Origin: an uncultured Thioclava sp.
GTDB taxonomy: Bacteria > Pseudomonadota > Alphaproteobacteria > Rhodobacterales > Rhodobacteraceae
Reading direction: 5' to 3'
Assembly (NCBI RefSeq): GCF_913064665.1
Contig: NZ_CAJYBT010000027.1
Location: forward strand, 1 to 46,662
Length of the DNA: 46,662 nucleotides
Below the pieces are notes generated by a model. The model was not told where the DNA came from and did no database searches. It saw only the letters and a list, made by a program, of their open reading frames with translations. Every line of letters begins with the position of its first letter. Position 1 is the first letter of the stretch. The translations under genes were made by a program, and so were the position numbers. Positions 25,761 through 35,380 of the stretch are shown piece by piece.

Positions 25761-26072
25761 ATGCTGCACAAGATGATCGCCTTGTCCTTTGGCTTTGTCG
25801 CGCTGATTCTGCTTAGCGGACGCAGCTTTGCCCAAGAGGCCACCTGCGCCCCACGCGATGATCTTATCGCACAGCTGCAATCGCGCTATCTGGAAACCCG
25901 GCGCGCCGTTGCGCTGGCGGCGAACAATTCGGTGGTTGAGGTGTTCGCCGCAGAGTCGGGCAGTTGGACGATTCTTGTGACCCAAGCCTCGGGGATGAGC
26001 TGTCTGATCGCCTCGGGCGAGGCGTTTGAGGCGGTGCGTGATCGCCTCCCGACGGCGGGCGCGCCGCTTTAA
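25761..26072 (+). CDS. Small exported protein of unknown function
   Basis: This 103-residue protein has a signal peptide (about residues 1-25, ending GRSFAQE; no lipobox). The mature part of about 78 residues has cysteines in EATCAPRD and GMSCLIASG that could pair, with a helical stretch between (LIAQLQSRYLETRRAVAL). It is probably periplasmic. Its stop and that of the convergent TauE-like gene lie within the same TTAA (26069-26072), so the two genes overlap by four bases tail to tail. I do not recognise a function. Similar short proteins with a conserved C-terminal SGMSC-type motif occur in Rhodobacterales as far as I recall. Confidence 0.72.
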   Translation: MLHKMIALSFGFVALILLSGRSFAQEATCAPRDDLIAQLQSRYLETRRAVALAANNSVVEVFAAESGSWTILVTQASGMSCLIASGEAFEAVRDRLPTAGAPL

Positions 26073-26815
26073 GTGAAGAGAGATTGCTGAACCAGCTTCA
26101 GGGAAATCAGCAAAAGCGCCCAGATCACGATCTTGTAAAAAATTACGGTTGGCATCCGCTTCACCAGCCACACCCCCAGAAACACCGAGGCCGAGGCCGG
26201 AACCGCCAAGATCAGCGCCGTGCCAAGACTGTGCCAATTCACCTCGCCCAGCGCGATATAGGGCCCAAGCTTGGCAAGATTCACATAGGAAAACAGCACC
26301 GTCGCCGTGCCGGCAAAAACCTGTTTTGGCAGGTTCAGCGGGATCGTATAAGTTTGAAATGGCGGCGCGCCGGAATGGCTGACAAAGCTGGTGAACCCCG
26401 CGATTGTGCCCCAAAACAGACCCGGCGCGACCTTGGCCTCTTGCCGCGCGCCCATCTTGTGGCGCAACAACGCGTTCAGCGAGAACGCCACGCCAATCCC
26501 CCCCACCATCAACGTCACCCAGCGCTCGGGCACAATTTCGGCAGTGGCCCAACCAATGCCGATGCCGATGGTTGTGGCGGGAATCATGATCAGCAAAACG
26601 CGCTTGTCGAATTCCTTGCGATAGGCCCAAAGCCCGAACATATCCGCGATGATATAGACTGGTAGCAGCAGCCCCGCCGCCTCGACCGGGTTCATCACCA
26701 CCGCCAGCACCGGCACCGAGATCGAGGCCGCCATCGGGATGCCGCCCTTGGACAGGCCAACCATCACCGCCGCCAACAGCGCAATCGCCCAACCCGAAGT
26801 CGTCAGTTCCAACAT
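26069..26815 (-). CDS. TauE/SafE-family permease
   Basis: This 248-residue membrane protein has about eight hydrophobic segments. The first motif, LLAAVMVGLSKGGIPMAAS, and the second half, GFTSFVSHSGAPPFQTYTIP, are characteristic of TauE/SafE (DUF81) proteins. These are thought to export sulfite, sulfoacetate or other small organic anions. The substrate is not evident here. I start at ATG 26813-26815 (MLELTTSG); a TTG three codons earlier is less likely. It is transcribed away from mdh, and the 260-base region between the two genes should hold divergent promoters. Confidence 0.83.
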   Translation of the reverse strand: MLELTTSGWAIALLAAVMVGLSKGGIPMAASISVPVLAVVMNPVEAAGLLLPVYIIADMFGLWAYRKEFDKRVLLIMIPATTIGIGIGWATAEIVPERWVTLMVGGIGVAFSLNALLRHKMGARQEAKVAPGLFWGTIAGFTSFVSHSGAPPFQTYTIPLNLPKQVFAGTATVLFSYVNLAKLGPYIALGEVNWHSLGTALILAVPASASVFLGVWLVKRMPTVIFYKIVIWALLLISLKLVQQSLFT

Positions 26816-27030
26816 TGCGCCCAAACCTTGTTAGAATCGCCGCCCCTGTGCGCGCCCACAGTGCATGCCACGCAGTTAACCGTTTGGAAACCGTGCGCTT
26901 CGCAGAGGCAATGTGCATACGTCCGCCAAACCGCAAGCCCACGCTATTTTTGCATACAATCGCATACATCCCTGCCCCGGAGGCGATGCCGCGCCGCAGA
27001 ACCCTTGCCCTCGGGCTGGCAAAGCGCTAG

Positions 27031-28038
<1,008 letters not shown>

Positions 28039-28062
28039 TCGACACCTGACTGTTTTGACATT

Positions 28063-28090
28063 AGGGCGCGCCGGATGGTGCGCCCTTTTT
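28063..28090 (+). terminator. Rho-independent terminator of mdh
   Basis: GGGCGC (28064-28069) and GCGCCC (28080-28085) form the stem, followed by TTTTT, 25 bases after the mdh stop. The T-run ends on the stop codon of the convergent glycosyltransferase gene. Confidence 0.85.
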
Positions 28091-29151
28091 CATGCGCTCA
28101 TCAAGGGCGCCGGATCAAAGCCGAGCGTGTCATGCAACCGCGCAATCAGATCTGCCTCATGCGCGATCAACGCGCGATCAAACGCGGCGGGGCTAAGATC
28201 GACCTTGCTTCCAAACAGCGCGTCAACCTCGGCGGCGATCGGCACATCGGGGCGCGTCAGCAACCCATGTTCTTCAAGTTCCACAGCCTCATAATCACGC
28301 AGGCCCTGCACCTGCCACCACAGATCGCGAAGCCCCTCGGGGTCGTCGGCGAAATCCGATGCGGCGGCAAACTGCGCCGTGCGCGGGGCGACATAGGGCA
28401 CCGGTTGCCCCTGCACCTTCGTGGTGGCACGTCGCAGCATCTTGAGAATGTAATGCAGCGGCGTCAGCCCGTCGAAATGCAGCAGGCGGGCGTTATAGCT
28501 GGGGCGATAGGGCAGATCGTTGACCTTGCTATCCCAATGCGACAGCGGGAAATGCACGCCAATTGCATAACCATGCCCCGAGCGCACAATCGGCTTGCCC
28601 GCGATATGCCCGCCCACACCCCGGTTTAAAAATCGCTTGCGCGTGCCATAAAACAGCAGGCCCTCTTTTTCGAACCCGTCCCATTTGCGCCGAAATGCGC
28701 CCTCGAAAATTGTCGCCCCCGGTCCCTCGTCAAGATAGCAGCGCTCATCGACCTCAAAGCGAATCCAGGCCTTTTGCGGGCCGGTCTTTTCCAGCTCCCA
28801 CTCCAAGGGGCGCTCAACGCGGACATATTCATCGGCATCGCAATGCACGAGCCAATCCAGCTTGGTCTCATTGAGAATACGGGTCGCGTTGTATTTCTGG
28901 CGACCCTGGTGGCGCGCGGGGCGTTTCTTGCGCCATCCCTGTTGCCAATCATCCTCGCCACTCTGATGCACATGCGCGCCCGCGACATCGGCCAAAAGCG
29001 CCTCGGCCTCGGGATTGGGGCGGTCTAGAAAGACATGCACTTCGCGCGCGCCCGCTGCCAGGTGATGGGCCACGAACGCCGCGACAAGTGGCGCAGGTTC
29101 GTCCACGGTGGAAACCACGCCCCAACTGGGCATTTGCGGGTCTTGCGTCAT
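28090..29151 (-). CDS. Glycosyltransferase family 2 protein (Glyco_tranf_2_4-like)
   Basis: This 353-residue cytoplasmic protein resembles family-2 glycosyltransferases. The fold starts with VVSTVDEPAPLVAAFVAHHLAAGAREV, with a break. The catalytic D-x-D is D105-A-D107 within WLVHCDADEYV. A basic stretch (RKKRPARHQGRQKYN) precedes it. Such proteins in Rhodobacterales transfer sugars to surface polysaccharides, but donor and acceptor are unknown. It has no membrane segment or signal. It is isolated between mdh and sucC on the opposite strand and has no glycan genes beside it. Its 5' end faces the sucC operators, so it could share that regulatory region. Confidence 0.8.
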   Translation of the reverse strand: MTQDPQMPSWGVVSTVDEPAPLVAAFVAHHLAAGAREVHVFLDRPNPEAEALLADVAGAHVHQSGEDDWQQGWRKKRPARHQGRQKYNATRILNETKLDWLVHCDADEYVRVERPLEWELEKTGPQKAWIRFEVDERCYLDEGPGATIFEGAFRRKWDGFEKEGLLFYGTRKRFLNRGVGGHIAGKPIVRSGHGYAIGVHFPLSHWDSKVNDLPYRPSYNARLLHFDGLTPLHYILKMLRRATTKVQGQPVPYVAPRTAQFAAASDFADDPEGLRDLWWQVQGLRDYEAVELEEHGLLTRPDVPIAAEVDALFGSKVDLSPAAFDRALIAHEADLIARLHDTLGFDPAPLMSA

Positions 29152-29241
29152 ACGGCCGTCATACTCCGTTCGATAGATACGCGCGCAGGTGACTCGATTT
29201 TGACGAGTCGCGCCAGTGCAAGCAGGTCACAGCCGACAAAT

Positions 29242-29286
29242 TTGCTTTTGTGATCACACCCTGATGGCGCGTGATCACAAAAGCAA
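29242..29286. promoter_or_regulatory. Paired GTGATCAC operator upstream of sucC
   Basis: TGTGATCACA (29249-29258) and GTGATCAC (29271-29278) have centres 21 bp apart, exactly as at sdhC. Together with flanks they form a perfect 16-bp inverted repeat (29242-29257 with 29271-29286) around a 13-base spacer. It lies in the 244-base gap between the divergent glycosyltransferase gene and sucC, about 110 bp before the sucC ATG. A regulator dimer pair is implied; its identity is unknown. Confidence 0.78.
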
Positions 29287-29395
29287 GATTTTCGCACGAC
29301 TCTGAGCAAAGACAACCGATTTAGGTTTTTTAAACGGCACAAACGCCCTAGAAGCCCTGCCAATCGCACCAGCAACCAGCATGGGGTATCTGAGG

Positions 29396-30589
29396 ATGAA
29401 CATCCACGAGTATCAGGCCAAACAGCTTCTCAAGAGCTATGGCGCACCGGTCTCTGACGGCCGCGTTGTGCTTCGGGCCGAAGACGCCAAAACCGCCGCC
29501 GGAGAGCTTGACGGCCCGCTTTGGGTCGTAAAAGCACAAATCCACGCCGGCGGACGTGGCAAAGGCCATTTCAAAGAGCCCGAAGCGGGCGAAAAAGGCG
29601 GCGTGCGCCTTGCGAAATCGGTCGAAGAGGCCGAAACGCTGGCCAAGCAGATGCTTGGCAAAACACTGGTGACGCACCAGACTGGCCCGGCGGGCAAGCA
29701 GGTCAACCGTATCTATATCGAAGACGGTTCGGACATCACGCGCGAGCTGTATCTTGCACTTCTCGTGGATCGCGTGTCCTCGCGCGTTTCGATCGTGTCC
29801 TCGACCGAAGGCGGCATGGACATCGAAGAAGTCGCAGCCTCCACCCCGGAAAAAATCCTGAGCTTCTCGATTGATCCCGCCACGGGCTATCAAGCGTTCC
29901 ACGGCCGTCGCGTCGCGTTCTCGCTGGGTCTGCAAGGTGTGCAGGTCAAGCAGATGGTCGCGCTGTTGGGCAATCTCTACAAAGCCTTCATCGAGAAAGA
30001 CATGGAGCAGCTTGAGATCAACCCGCTGATCGTGATGACCGACGGCAATCTCAAAGTTCTCGACGCGAAAGTCGGCTTTGACGGCAACGCGATGTATCGC
30101 CAGCCCGACATCGCCAATCTGCGCGACGAAAGCGAAGAAGATTCCAAAGAGCTTGAAGCGTCGAAATACGACCTGAACTACATCGCGCTTGACGGTGAGA
30201 TCGGCTGCATGGTGAACGGCGCAGGTCTGGCGATGGCCACGATGGACATCATCAAACTTTACGGCGCAGAACCGGCCAACTTCCTGGATGTCGGCGGTGG
30301 CGCGACCAAGGAAAAAGTGACCGAAGCGTTCAAAATCATCACCTCGGACAAGAACGTCAAAGGCATTCTCGTCAACATCTTCGGCGGCATCATGCGCTGC
30401 GACATCATCGCCGAGGGCGTAATTGCCGCGGTGAAAGAGGTCGGTCTGCAAGTGCCGCTCGTTGTGCGCCTTGAAGGCACCAACGTGGAACTCGGCAAAG
30501 ACATCATCAAGAACTCCGGTTTGAACGTGATCGCGGCCGACAACCTGTCGGACGGTGCCGAGAAAATCGTCAAAGCGGTGAAAGGTTAA
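29396..30589 (+). CDS. sucC: Succinyl-CoA synthetase beta subunit (ADP-forming)
   Basis: This 397-residue subunit of succinyl-CoA synthetase makes ATP or GTP from succinyl-CoA in the TCA cycle. The start [16 protein letters not shown] is universal. The ATP-grasp region ([19 protein letters not shown], broken once, and LEINPLIV) and the C-terminal [14 protein letters not shown] motif are intact. I start at 29396; an in-frame ATG five codons earlier is not in the family. It is the first gene of the suc operon. Its stop is four bases before sucD. Confidence 0.95.
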   Translation: MNIHEYQAKQLLKSYGAPVSDGRVVLRAEDAKTAAGELDGPLWVVKAQIHAGGRGKGHFKEPEAGEKGGVRLAKSVEEAETLAKQMLGKTLVTHQTGPAGKQVNRIYIEDGSDITRELYLALLVDRVSSRVSIVSSTEGGMDIEEVAASTPEKILSFSIDPATGYQAFHGRRVAFSLGLQGVQVKQMVALLGNLYKAFIEKDMEQLEINPLIVMTDGNLKVLDAKVGFDGNAMYRQPDIANLRDESEEDSKELEASKYDLNYIALDGEIGCMVNGAGLAMATMDIIKLYGAEPANFLDVGGGATKEKVTEAFKIITSDKNVKGILVNIFGGIMRCDIIAEGVIAAVKEVGLQVPLVVRLEGTNVELGKDIIKNSGLNVIAADNLSDGAEKIVKAVKG

Positions 30590-30593
30590 TCCC

Positions 30594-31478
30594 ATGGCAG
30601 TCCTCGTTAACGAAAACACCAAAGTCATCTGCCAGGGCTTCACCGGCTCGCAGGGCACGTTCCACTCGGAACAGGCGATTGCCTATGGCACGAAAATGGT
30701 TGGCGGCGTGACGCCGGGCAAAGGTGGTCAAGACCATCTTGGCCTGCCGGTCTTCAACTCGGTCCACGAAGCGAAAGCCAAGACCGAAGCCAACGCGACC
30801 GTCATCTACGTCCCGCCGCCCTTCGCAGCGGATTCCATCCTTGAGGCGATCGACGCCGAGATGGAGCTGATCGTGTGCATCACCGAGGGTATCCCGGTGC
30901 TCGACATGATGAAGGTCAAGCGCGCGCTGATCGATTCCAAATCGCGCCTGATCGGCCCGAACTGCCCCGGTGTCATCACGCCCGACGCCTGCAAGATCGG
31001 CATCATGCCCGGCCACATCCACAAGCGTGGCTCGGTCGGTGTTGTCTCGCGCTCGGGCACGCTGACCTATGAAGCTGTGAAACAGACCACCGATATGGGT
31101 CTGGGCCAGTCCACCGCAGTGGGCATCGGCGGCGACCCGATCAAAGGGACCGAGCATATCGACGTGCTCAACATGTTCCTCGATGATCCGGAAACCACCT
31201 CGATGATCATGATCGGTGAAATCGGCGGTTCGGCCGAAGAAGAAGCCGCCGAATTCCTCGCCGAGCAGCGCAAAAAAGGCCGCTGGAAACCCACCGCGGG
31301 CTTCATCGCGGGCCGTACGGCTCCTCCCGGCCGTCGCATGGGCCATGCCGGTGCGATCGTCGCGGGCGGCAAAGGCGATGCCGAATCCAAGATCGAAGCG
31401 ATGAAATCGGCCGGTATCGTGGTTGCTGACAGCCCCGCGACGCTGGGCGAAGCGGTCATGAAGGCGATCAAAGGCTAA
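30594..31478 (+). CDS. sucD: Succinyl-CoA synthetase alpha subunit
   Basis: This 294-residue subunit binds CoA and carries the phosphohistidine intermediate, the histidine in [15 protein letters not shown]. The CoA-binding motif [17 protein letters not shown] and the [10 protein letters not shown] segment are intact. It is directly downstream of sucC and likely translationally coupled. After its stop there is a GC-rich hairpin, then two genes for small exported proteins before sucA. Confidence 0.95.
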   Translation: MAVLVNENTKVICQGFTGSQGTFHSEQAIAYGTKMVGGVTPGKGGQDHLGLPVFNSVHEAKAKTEANATVIYVPPPFAADSILEAIDAEMELIVCITEGIPVLDMMKVKRALIDSKSRLIGPNCPGVITPDACKIGIMPGHIHKRGSVGVVSRSGTLTYEAVKQTTDMGLGQSTAVGIGGDPIKGTEHIDVLNMFLDDPETTSMIMIGEIGGSAEEEAAEFLAEQRKKGRWKPTAGFIAGRTAPPGRRMGHAGAIVAGGKGDAESKIEAMKSAGIVVADSPATLGEAVMKAIKG

Positions 31479-31487
31479 GGCCAATCG

Positions 31488-31511
31488 CGCCGCGCCTTTC
31501 GGGGCGCGGCG
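31488..31511 (+). other. GC-rich hairpin between sucD and the next gene
   Basis: CGCCGCGCC (31488-31496) and GGCGCGGCG (31503-31511) form a perfect 9-bp stem with loop TTTCGG. No T-run follows, so it is not a standard terminator. It could act as an mRNA processing or stability element that sets different levels for sucCD and the downstream genes. Confidence 0.55.
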
Positions 31512-31533
31512 CGGCGAAACGGAGGGCGACCCG

Positions 31534-31953
31534 ATGCTGCTGCACACCGCCATGCGCGCGCGCCACCCCTTTGCGGGGCTGGTGTTTTGCGCGCTGCTTG
31601 CGGGATGTGTGACGCAGAGCGACCCCTCAGTCGGGCCGGGCGGCGATCTGGCACCGGCGCGCGCAAGCTCCTCCAATCTCCCGCTGGGTCCGGCTGTCCC
31701 GGTCGATGACCGCTCGCATGCGATGTTTCAGGCGCTGACCGGGATCAATGGCGACGCGGTCGCAAGCGTTCAAATTGGCACACCACTAAGTTACGTCTGG
31801 TTCGATGGGGCCGCCGCAAACCCGCAACGGGTCGCTGAGGCACCGGTTCGGATGTGCACCGCGCGTGGAAGCCTCGTGAAAAGCACCTATATCACACAGC
31901 CTAAGGACAATACGCCCGGGGTTAAGGTTTTGGTTATAGAGTGTCTGACATGA
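31534..31953 (+). CDS. Putative lipoprotein of unknown function in the suc operon
   Basis: This 139-residue protein has a lipoprotein signal (FAGLVFCALLAGC; the lipobox cysteine is residue 25). A Pro/Ser-rich linker and a folded C-terminal region of about 90 residues follow. That region has two cysteines (PVRMCTARGS and VIECLT), probably a disulfide. GGAGGG lies eight bases before the ATG at 31534. I do not recognise a family. It lies 55 bases after sucD on the same strand, behind the hairpin, and is probably cotranscribed. A role in the envelope is inferred from the signal. Confidence 0.72.
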   Translation: MLLHTAMRARHPFAGLVFCALLAGCVTQSDPSVGPGGDLAPARASSSNLPLGPAVPVDDRSHAMFQALTGINGDAVASVQIGTPLSYVWFDGAAANPQRVAEAPVRMCTARGSLVKSTYITQPKDNTPGVKVLVIECLT

Positions 31954-32002
31954 GGTTGCTTTCAAAGCCAAGGGTCGCTTCCACCACCACAGGAGCCATC
32001 GC

Positions 32003-32398
32003 ATGACGAAACCGTTTTTCCTGCCCGTCACCGTCATTTCCGGCGCCTCTTTAGCAGCAGAATGCACCGCACCGGGTCATCGCGACCGCGCCTTTGACGC
32101 TTATGCTGCGCCTGCGGCCGTCTCGCCTGAAGGCTATGTCAGCCCCTATGCGATCCAGTCGGGCAAAGATGTCGTGCGCCCCTCAACTGCTGCAACCGAT
32201 ACCAACCTGATCAATGCCCCCGCACGGCTGCGCGTGGCCGCGACAAACCCCGCAACGGGACAAAGCGCGATGATCACAAGCCGACCTTTGACGCTGGGCG
32301 AGCGCGAGCGCATCAGCGCAGATAAATGCCGCTCTGTCGGCAAGATACTCGTTTCAACACGGCATGTCGGCACTTCGACTATCGCTGACTGCCGCTGA
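32003..32398 (+). CDS. Putative exported protein of unknown function in the suc operon
   Basis: This 131-residue protein has a short hydrophobic N-terminus (FFLPVTVISGASLAAEC) that looks like a signal peptide, with cleavage probably around ASLA. The residue before the cysteine is Glu, so this is not a proper lipobox. The mature part is Ala/Pro-rich at first. It then has a segment RVAATNPATGQSAMITSRPL and ends with two cysteines (DKCRSVG and IADCR), as in its neighbour. AGGAG lies seven bases before the ATG. It lies 50 bases after the preceding lipoprotein gene and 27 bases before sucA. I do not recognise a function. It is unusual to find such a gene between sucCD and sucA outside this order. 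Confidence 0.7.
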   Translation: MTKPFFLPVTVISGASLAAECTAPGHRDRAFDAYAAPAAVSPEGYVSPYAIQSGKDVVRPSTAATDTNLINAPARLRVAATNPATGQSAMITSRPLTLGERERISADKCRSVGKILVSTRHVGTSTIADCR

Positions 32399-32425
32399 TC
32401 CATCTTACCCTCCGAGGTTACAAAA

Positions 32426-35377
32426 ATGACCGAACAATCCCCCAATGATCAGTTCAACGCCTCACAATTTCTGCAAGGCGCCAACGCGGAATATGTCGAG
32501 CAGCTTTATGCGCGCTTCGCCGAAGACCCGTCTTCGGTGGACACGGCTTGGGCTGCGTTTTTTGCCTCGCTGGGTGATCCCGAGCAAGACGTCAAGAAAT
32601 CGGCCGCCGGTGCAAGCTGGGAACGCAGCGATTGGCCGCCGGTCTCGTCAGACGATCTGACGGCGGCACTCACGGGCGAATGGCCCGCGACCGAGGGCAA
32701 GGCCGTTGCCGAGAAGATCAAGAAAAAAGCCGCTGATGCCGGCGTTGCCATTGATGAGGGCGCGATCAAACGCGCCGTGCTGGATTCGATCCGCGCGCTG
32801 ATGATCATCCGCGCGTTCCGGATCCGGGGGCACCTTGCCGCTGATCTTGACCCGCTGGGGATGCGCGAAGAATTGCCCCATCCCGAACTGGACCCGAAAA
32901 GCTACGGCTTTACCGATGCCGATATGGATCGCCCGATCTTCATCGACAACGTTCTGGGGCTGGAAGTCGCCTCGATGCGTCAGATCATGGATCTGGTGAA
33001 ACGCACCTATTGCGGCACCTTCGCGCTGCAATACATGCATATTTCCGACCCCGTGCAATCGTCCTGGCTCAAAGAGCGGATCGAGGGTTACGGCAAGGAA
33101 ATCACCTTTACCAAGACCGGACGCCGCGCGATCCTCAACAAGCTGGTTGAGGCCGAAGGGTTCGAGAAATTCCTGCACGTCAAATACATGGGCACCAAGC
33201 GTTTCGGCCTTGATGGCGGCGAGGCGCTGATCCCCGCGATGGAGCAGATCATCAAACGCGGCGGACAGTTGGGCCTGCAAGAGGTCGTGATCGGCATGCC
33301 CCACCGGGGCCGTCTGTCGGTGCTGGCCAATGTGCTGAGCAAACCGTTCCGCGCGATCTTCCACGAATTCCAAGGCGGCTCGTTCAAGCCCGAAGACGTG
33401 GATGGCTCGGGCGATGTGAAATATCACCTCGGCGCTTCGGCGGATCGCGAGTTTGACGGCAACAAGGTTCACCTGTCGCTGACCGCCAACCCCAGCCACC
33501 TTGAGGCCGTGAACCCGGTCGCCTTGGGCAAAGTGCGCGCCAAGCAGGACCAGCTGAACGATCAGGCCGACCGCACCAAGGTGATGTCGATCTTGCTGCA
33601 TGGCGATGCGGCCTTTGCCGGTCAGGGTGTGGTTGCGGAATGTTTCCAGCTTTCGGGCATTCGCGGTCACCGCACGGGCGGCACGATCCACCTTGTCGTG
33701 AACAACCAGATCGGCTTTACCACCGCGCCGCACTTCTCGCGCACCTCGCCCTATCCGACCGATCTGGCCCTGATGGTCGAGGCCCCGATCTTCCACGTCA
33801 ACGGCGATGACCCCGAGGCCGTGGTGCACGCCGCACGCGTCGCCATCGAGTTCCGCCAGAAATTCCACAAAGACGTGGTGATCGACATCTTCTGCTACCG
33901 CCGCTTTGGTCACAACGAAGGCGACGAGCCGATGTTCACCAACCCGGTGATGTACAAGGCGATCAAGACTCACAAGACCACCTTGCAGCTTTATACCGAA
34001 CGTCTGATCGCAGACGGGCTGATGCCCGAAGGCGAGATCGAGGATATGAAAGCCGCGTTCCAAGCCCATCTCAACGAAGAGTTCGAGGCCGGGAAGGTGT
34101 TCAAACCGAACAAGGCCGACTGGCTCGACGGTCGCTGGTCCGGATTTGAGCAGGAAAAAAGCGAGTATGAACCGGGCTCAACCGCGATTTCTCCCGATAC
34201 ATTCGCTGACGTCGGCAAAGCATTGGTCACGCCGCCCGACGGGTTTGCGCTGCACAAGACCGTTGCGCGCCTGCTGGAAAACAAAAAGCAGATGTTTGAA
34301 ACGGGCACCGGCTTTGACTGGGCCACTGCCGAGGCCTTGGCGTTCGGCTCGCTCGTCACCGAAGGGGTGCCGGTGCGCCTGTCAGGGCAGGATGCCACGC
34401 GCGGCACCTTCTCGCAGCGCCATTCGGCCTTTGTCAGCCAGACCGACGAGGACCGCTATTACCCGCTGAACCACATCCGCGAGGGCCAAGCCCGGTTCGA
34501 GGTCATCGACTCGATGCTTTCGGAATACGCGGTGCTGGGTTTCGAATATGGCTACTCGCTGGCTGAACCCAGCACGCTGACCCTGTGGGAGGCGCAATTC
34601 GGTGACTTCGCCAATGGCGCGCAGATCATGTTCGACCAGTTCATCAACTCGGGCGAGCGCAAATGGCTGCGCATGTCGGGGCTCGTCTGCCTCCTGCCGC
34701 ACGGCTTTGAGGGTCAAGGCCCCGAGCACAGCTCGGCCCGTCTTGAGCGTTACCTGCAGAACTCGGCGGAAGATAACTGGATCGTAGCGAACTGCTCGAC
34801 CCCGGCGAACTACTTCCACATTCTGCGCCGCCAAATCCATCGCGACTTCCGCAAGCCGCTGATCCTGATGACGCCGAAATCGTTGCTGCGTCACCCGAAA
34901 TGCGTCTCCAAGGCCGATGAATTCACCACCGGCTCCACGTTCCACCGCGTATTGTGGGATGATGCGGAAATGGGCAATTCGGATCTCAAGCTGAAATCCG
35001 ACGACAAGATCAAGCGCGTCGTGATCTCCTCGGGCAAGGTCTATTATGACCTACTCGCTCAGCGTGACGAACGCGGCCTTGATGATGTCTACCTGTTGCG
35101 TCTCGAACAGTTCTACCCGTTCCCCGCGCAGGCGATGACCAAGGAACTCACCCGGTTCAAGAATGCCCAGATCGTCTGGTGTCAGGAAGAGCCGAAAAAC
35201 CAAGGCGCGTGGAGCTTTGTCGAGCCCTATATCGAATGGGTTCTCGCCAAGATCGACGCCAAACATGCCCGTGCGCGCTATGCCGGTCGCGGTGCCTCGG
35301 CCTCGCCCGCAACGGGTCTGGCGAGCCGCCACAAAGCCGAGCAGGAAGCGCTCGTCAACGATGCATTGGAGGGTTGA
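32426..35377 (+). CDS. sucA: 2-oxoglutarate dehydrogenase E1 component
   Basis: This 983-residue thiamine-diphosphate enzyme decarboxylates 2-oxoglutarate and passes the succinyl group to the E2 lipoyl arm. The N-terminal peptide YVEQLYARFAEDPSSVDTAW, the region VIGMPHRGRLSVLANVLSKP (broken once), the ThDP motif GDAAFAGQGVVAECFQLSG...VNNQIGFTT and the C-terminal SGKVYYDLL are complete. GAGG lies nine bases before the ATG. The length is normal for the family. Its TGA lies four bases before the sucB ATG, within one operon. Confidence 0.95.
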   Translation: MTEQSPNDQFNASQFLQGANAEYVEQLYARFAEDPSSVDTAWAAFFASLGDPEQDVKKSAAGASWERSDWPPVSSDDLTAALTGEWPATEGKAVAEKIKKKAADAGVAIDEGAIKRAVLDSIRALMIIRAFRIRGHLAADLDPLGMREELPHPELDPKSYGFTDADMDRPIFIDNVLGLEVASMRQIMDLVKRTYCGTFALQYMHISDPVQSSWLKERIEGYGKEITFTKTGRRAILNKLVEAEGFEKFLHVKYMGTKRFGLDGGEALIPAMEQIIKRGGQLGLQEVVIGMPHRGRLSVLANVLSKPFRAIFHEFQGGSFKPEDVDGSGDVKYHLGASADREFDGNKVHLSLTANPSHLEAVNPVALGKVRAKQDQLNDQADRTKVMSILLHGDAAFAGQGVVAECFQLSGIRGHRTGGTIHLVVNNQIGFTTAPHFSRTSPYPTDLALMVEAPIFHVNGDDPEAVVHAARVAIEFRQKFHKDVVIDIFCYRRFGHNEGDEPMFTNPVMYKAIKTHKTTLQLYTERLIADGLMPEGEIEDMKAAFQAHLNEEFEAGKVFKPNKADWLDGRWSGFEQEKSEYEPGSTAISPDTFADVGKALVTPPDGFALHKTVARLLENKKQMFETGTGFDWATAEALAFGSLVTEGVPVRLSGQDATRGTFSQRHSAFVSQTDEDRYYPLNHIREGQARFEVIDSMLSEYAVLGFEYGYSLAEPSTLTLWEAQFGDFANGAQIMFDQFINSGERKWLRMSGLVCLLPHGFEGQGPEHSSARLERYLQNSAEDNWIVANCSTPANYFHILRRQIHRDFRKPLILMTPKSLLRHPKCVSKADEFTTGSTFHRVLWDDAEMGNSDLKLKSDDKIKRVVISSGKVYYDLLAQRDERGLDDVYLLRLEQFYPFPAQAMTKELTRFKNAQIVWCQEEPKNQGAWSFVEPYIEWVLAKIDAKHARARYAGRGASASPATGLASRHKAEQEALVNDALEG

Positions 35378-35380
35378 TTG

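Noticed and set aside
11223-26885. GTTAACC motifs near 11223, 25699 and 26876 as CtrA sites
   Set aside because: They are isolated half-sites without the paired spacing required for CtrA, and can be expected by chance at this length.
25485-26969. A 494-codon minus-strand frame spanning the TauE-like and CitE-like genes
   Set aside because: It runs out of frame through two well-supported genes and across their gap, and has no recognisable domain.
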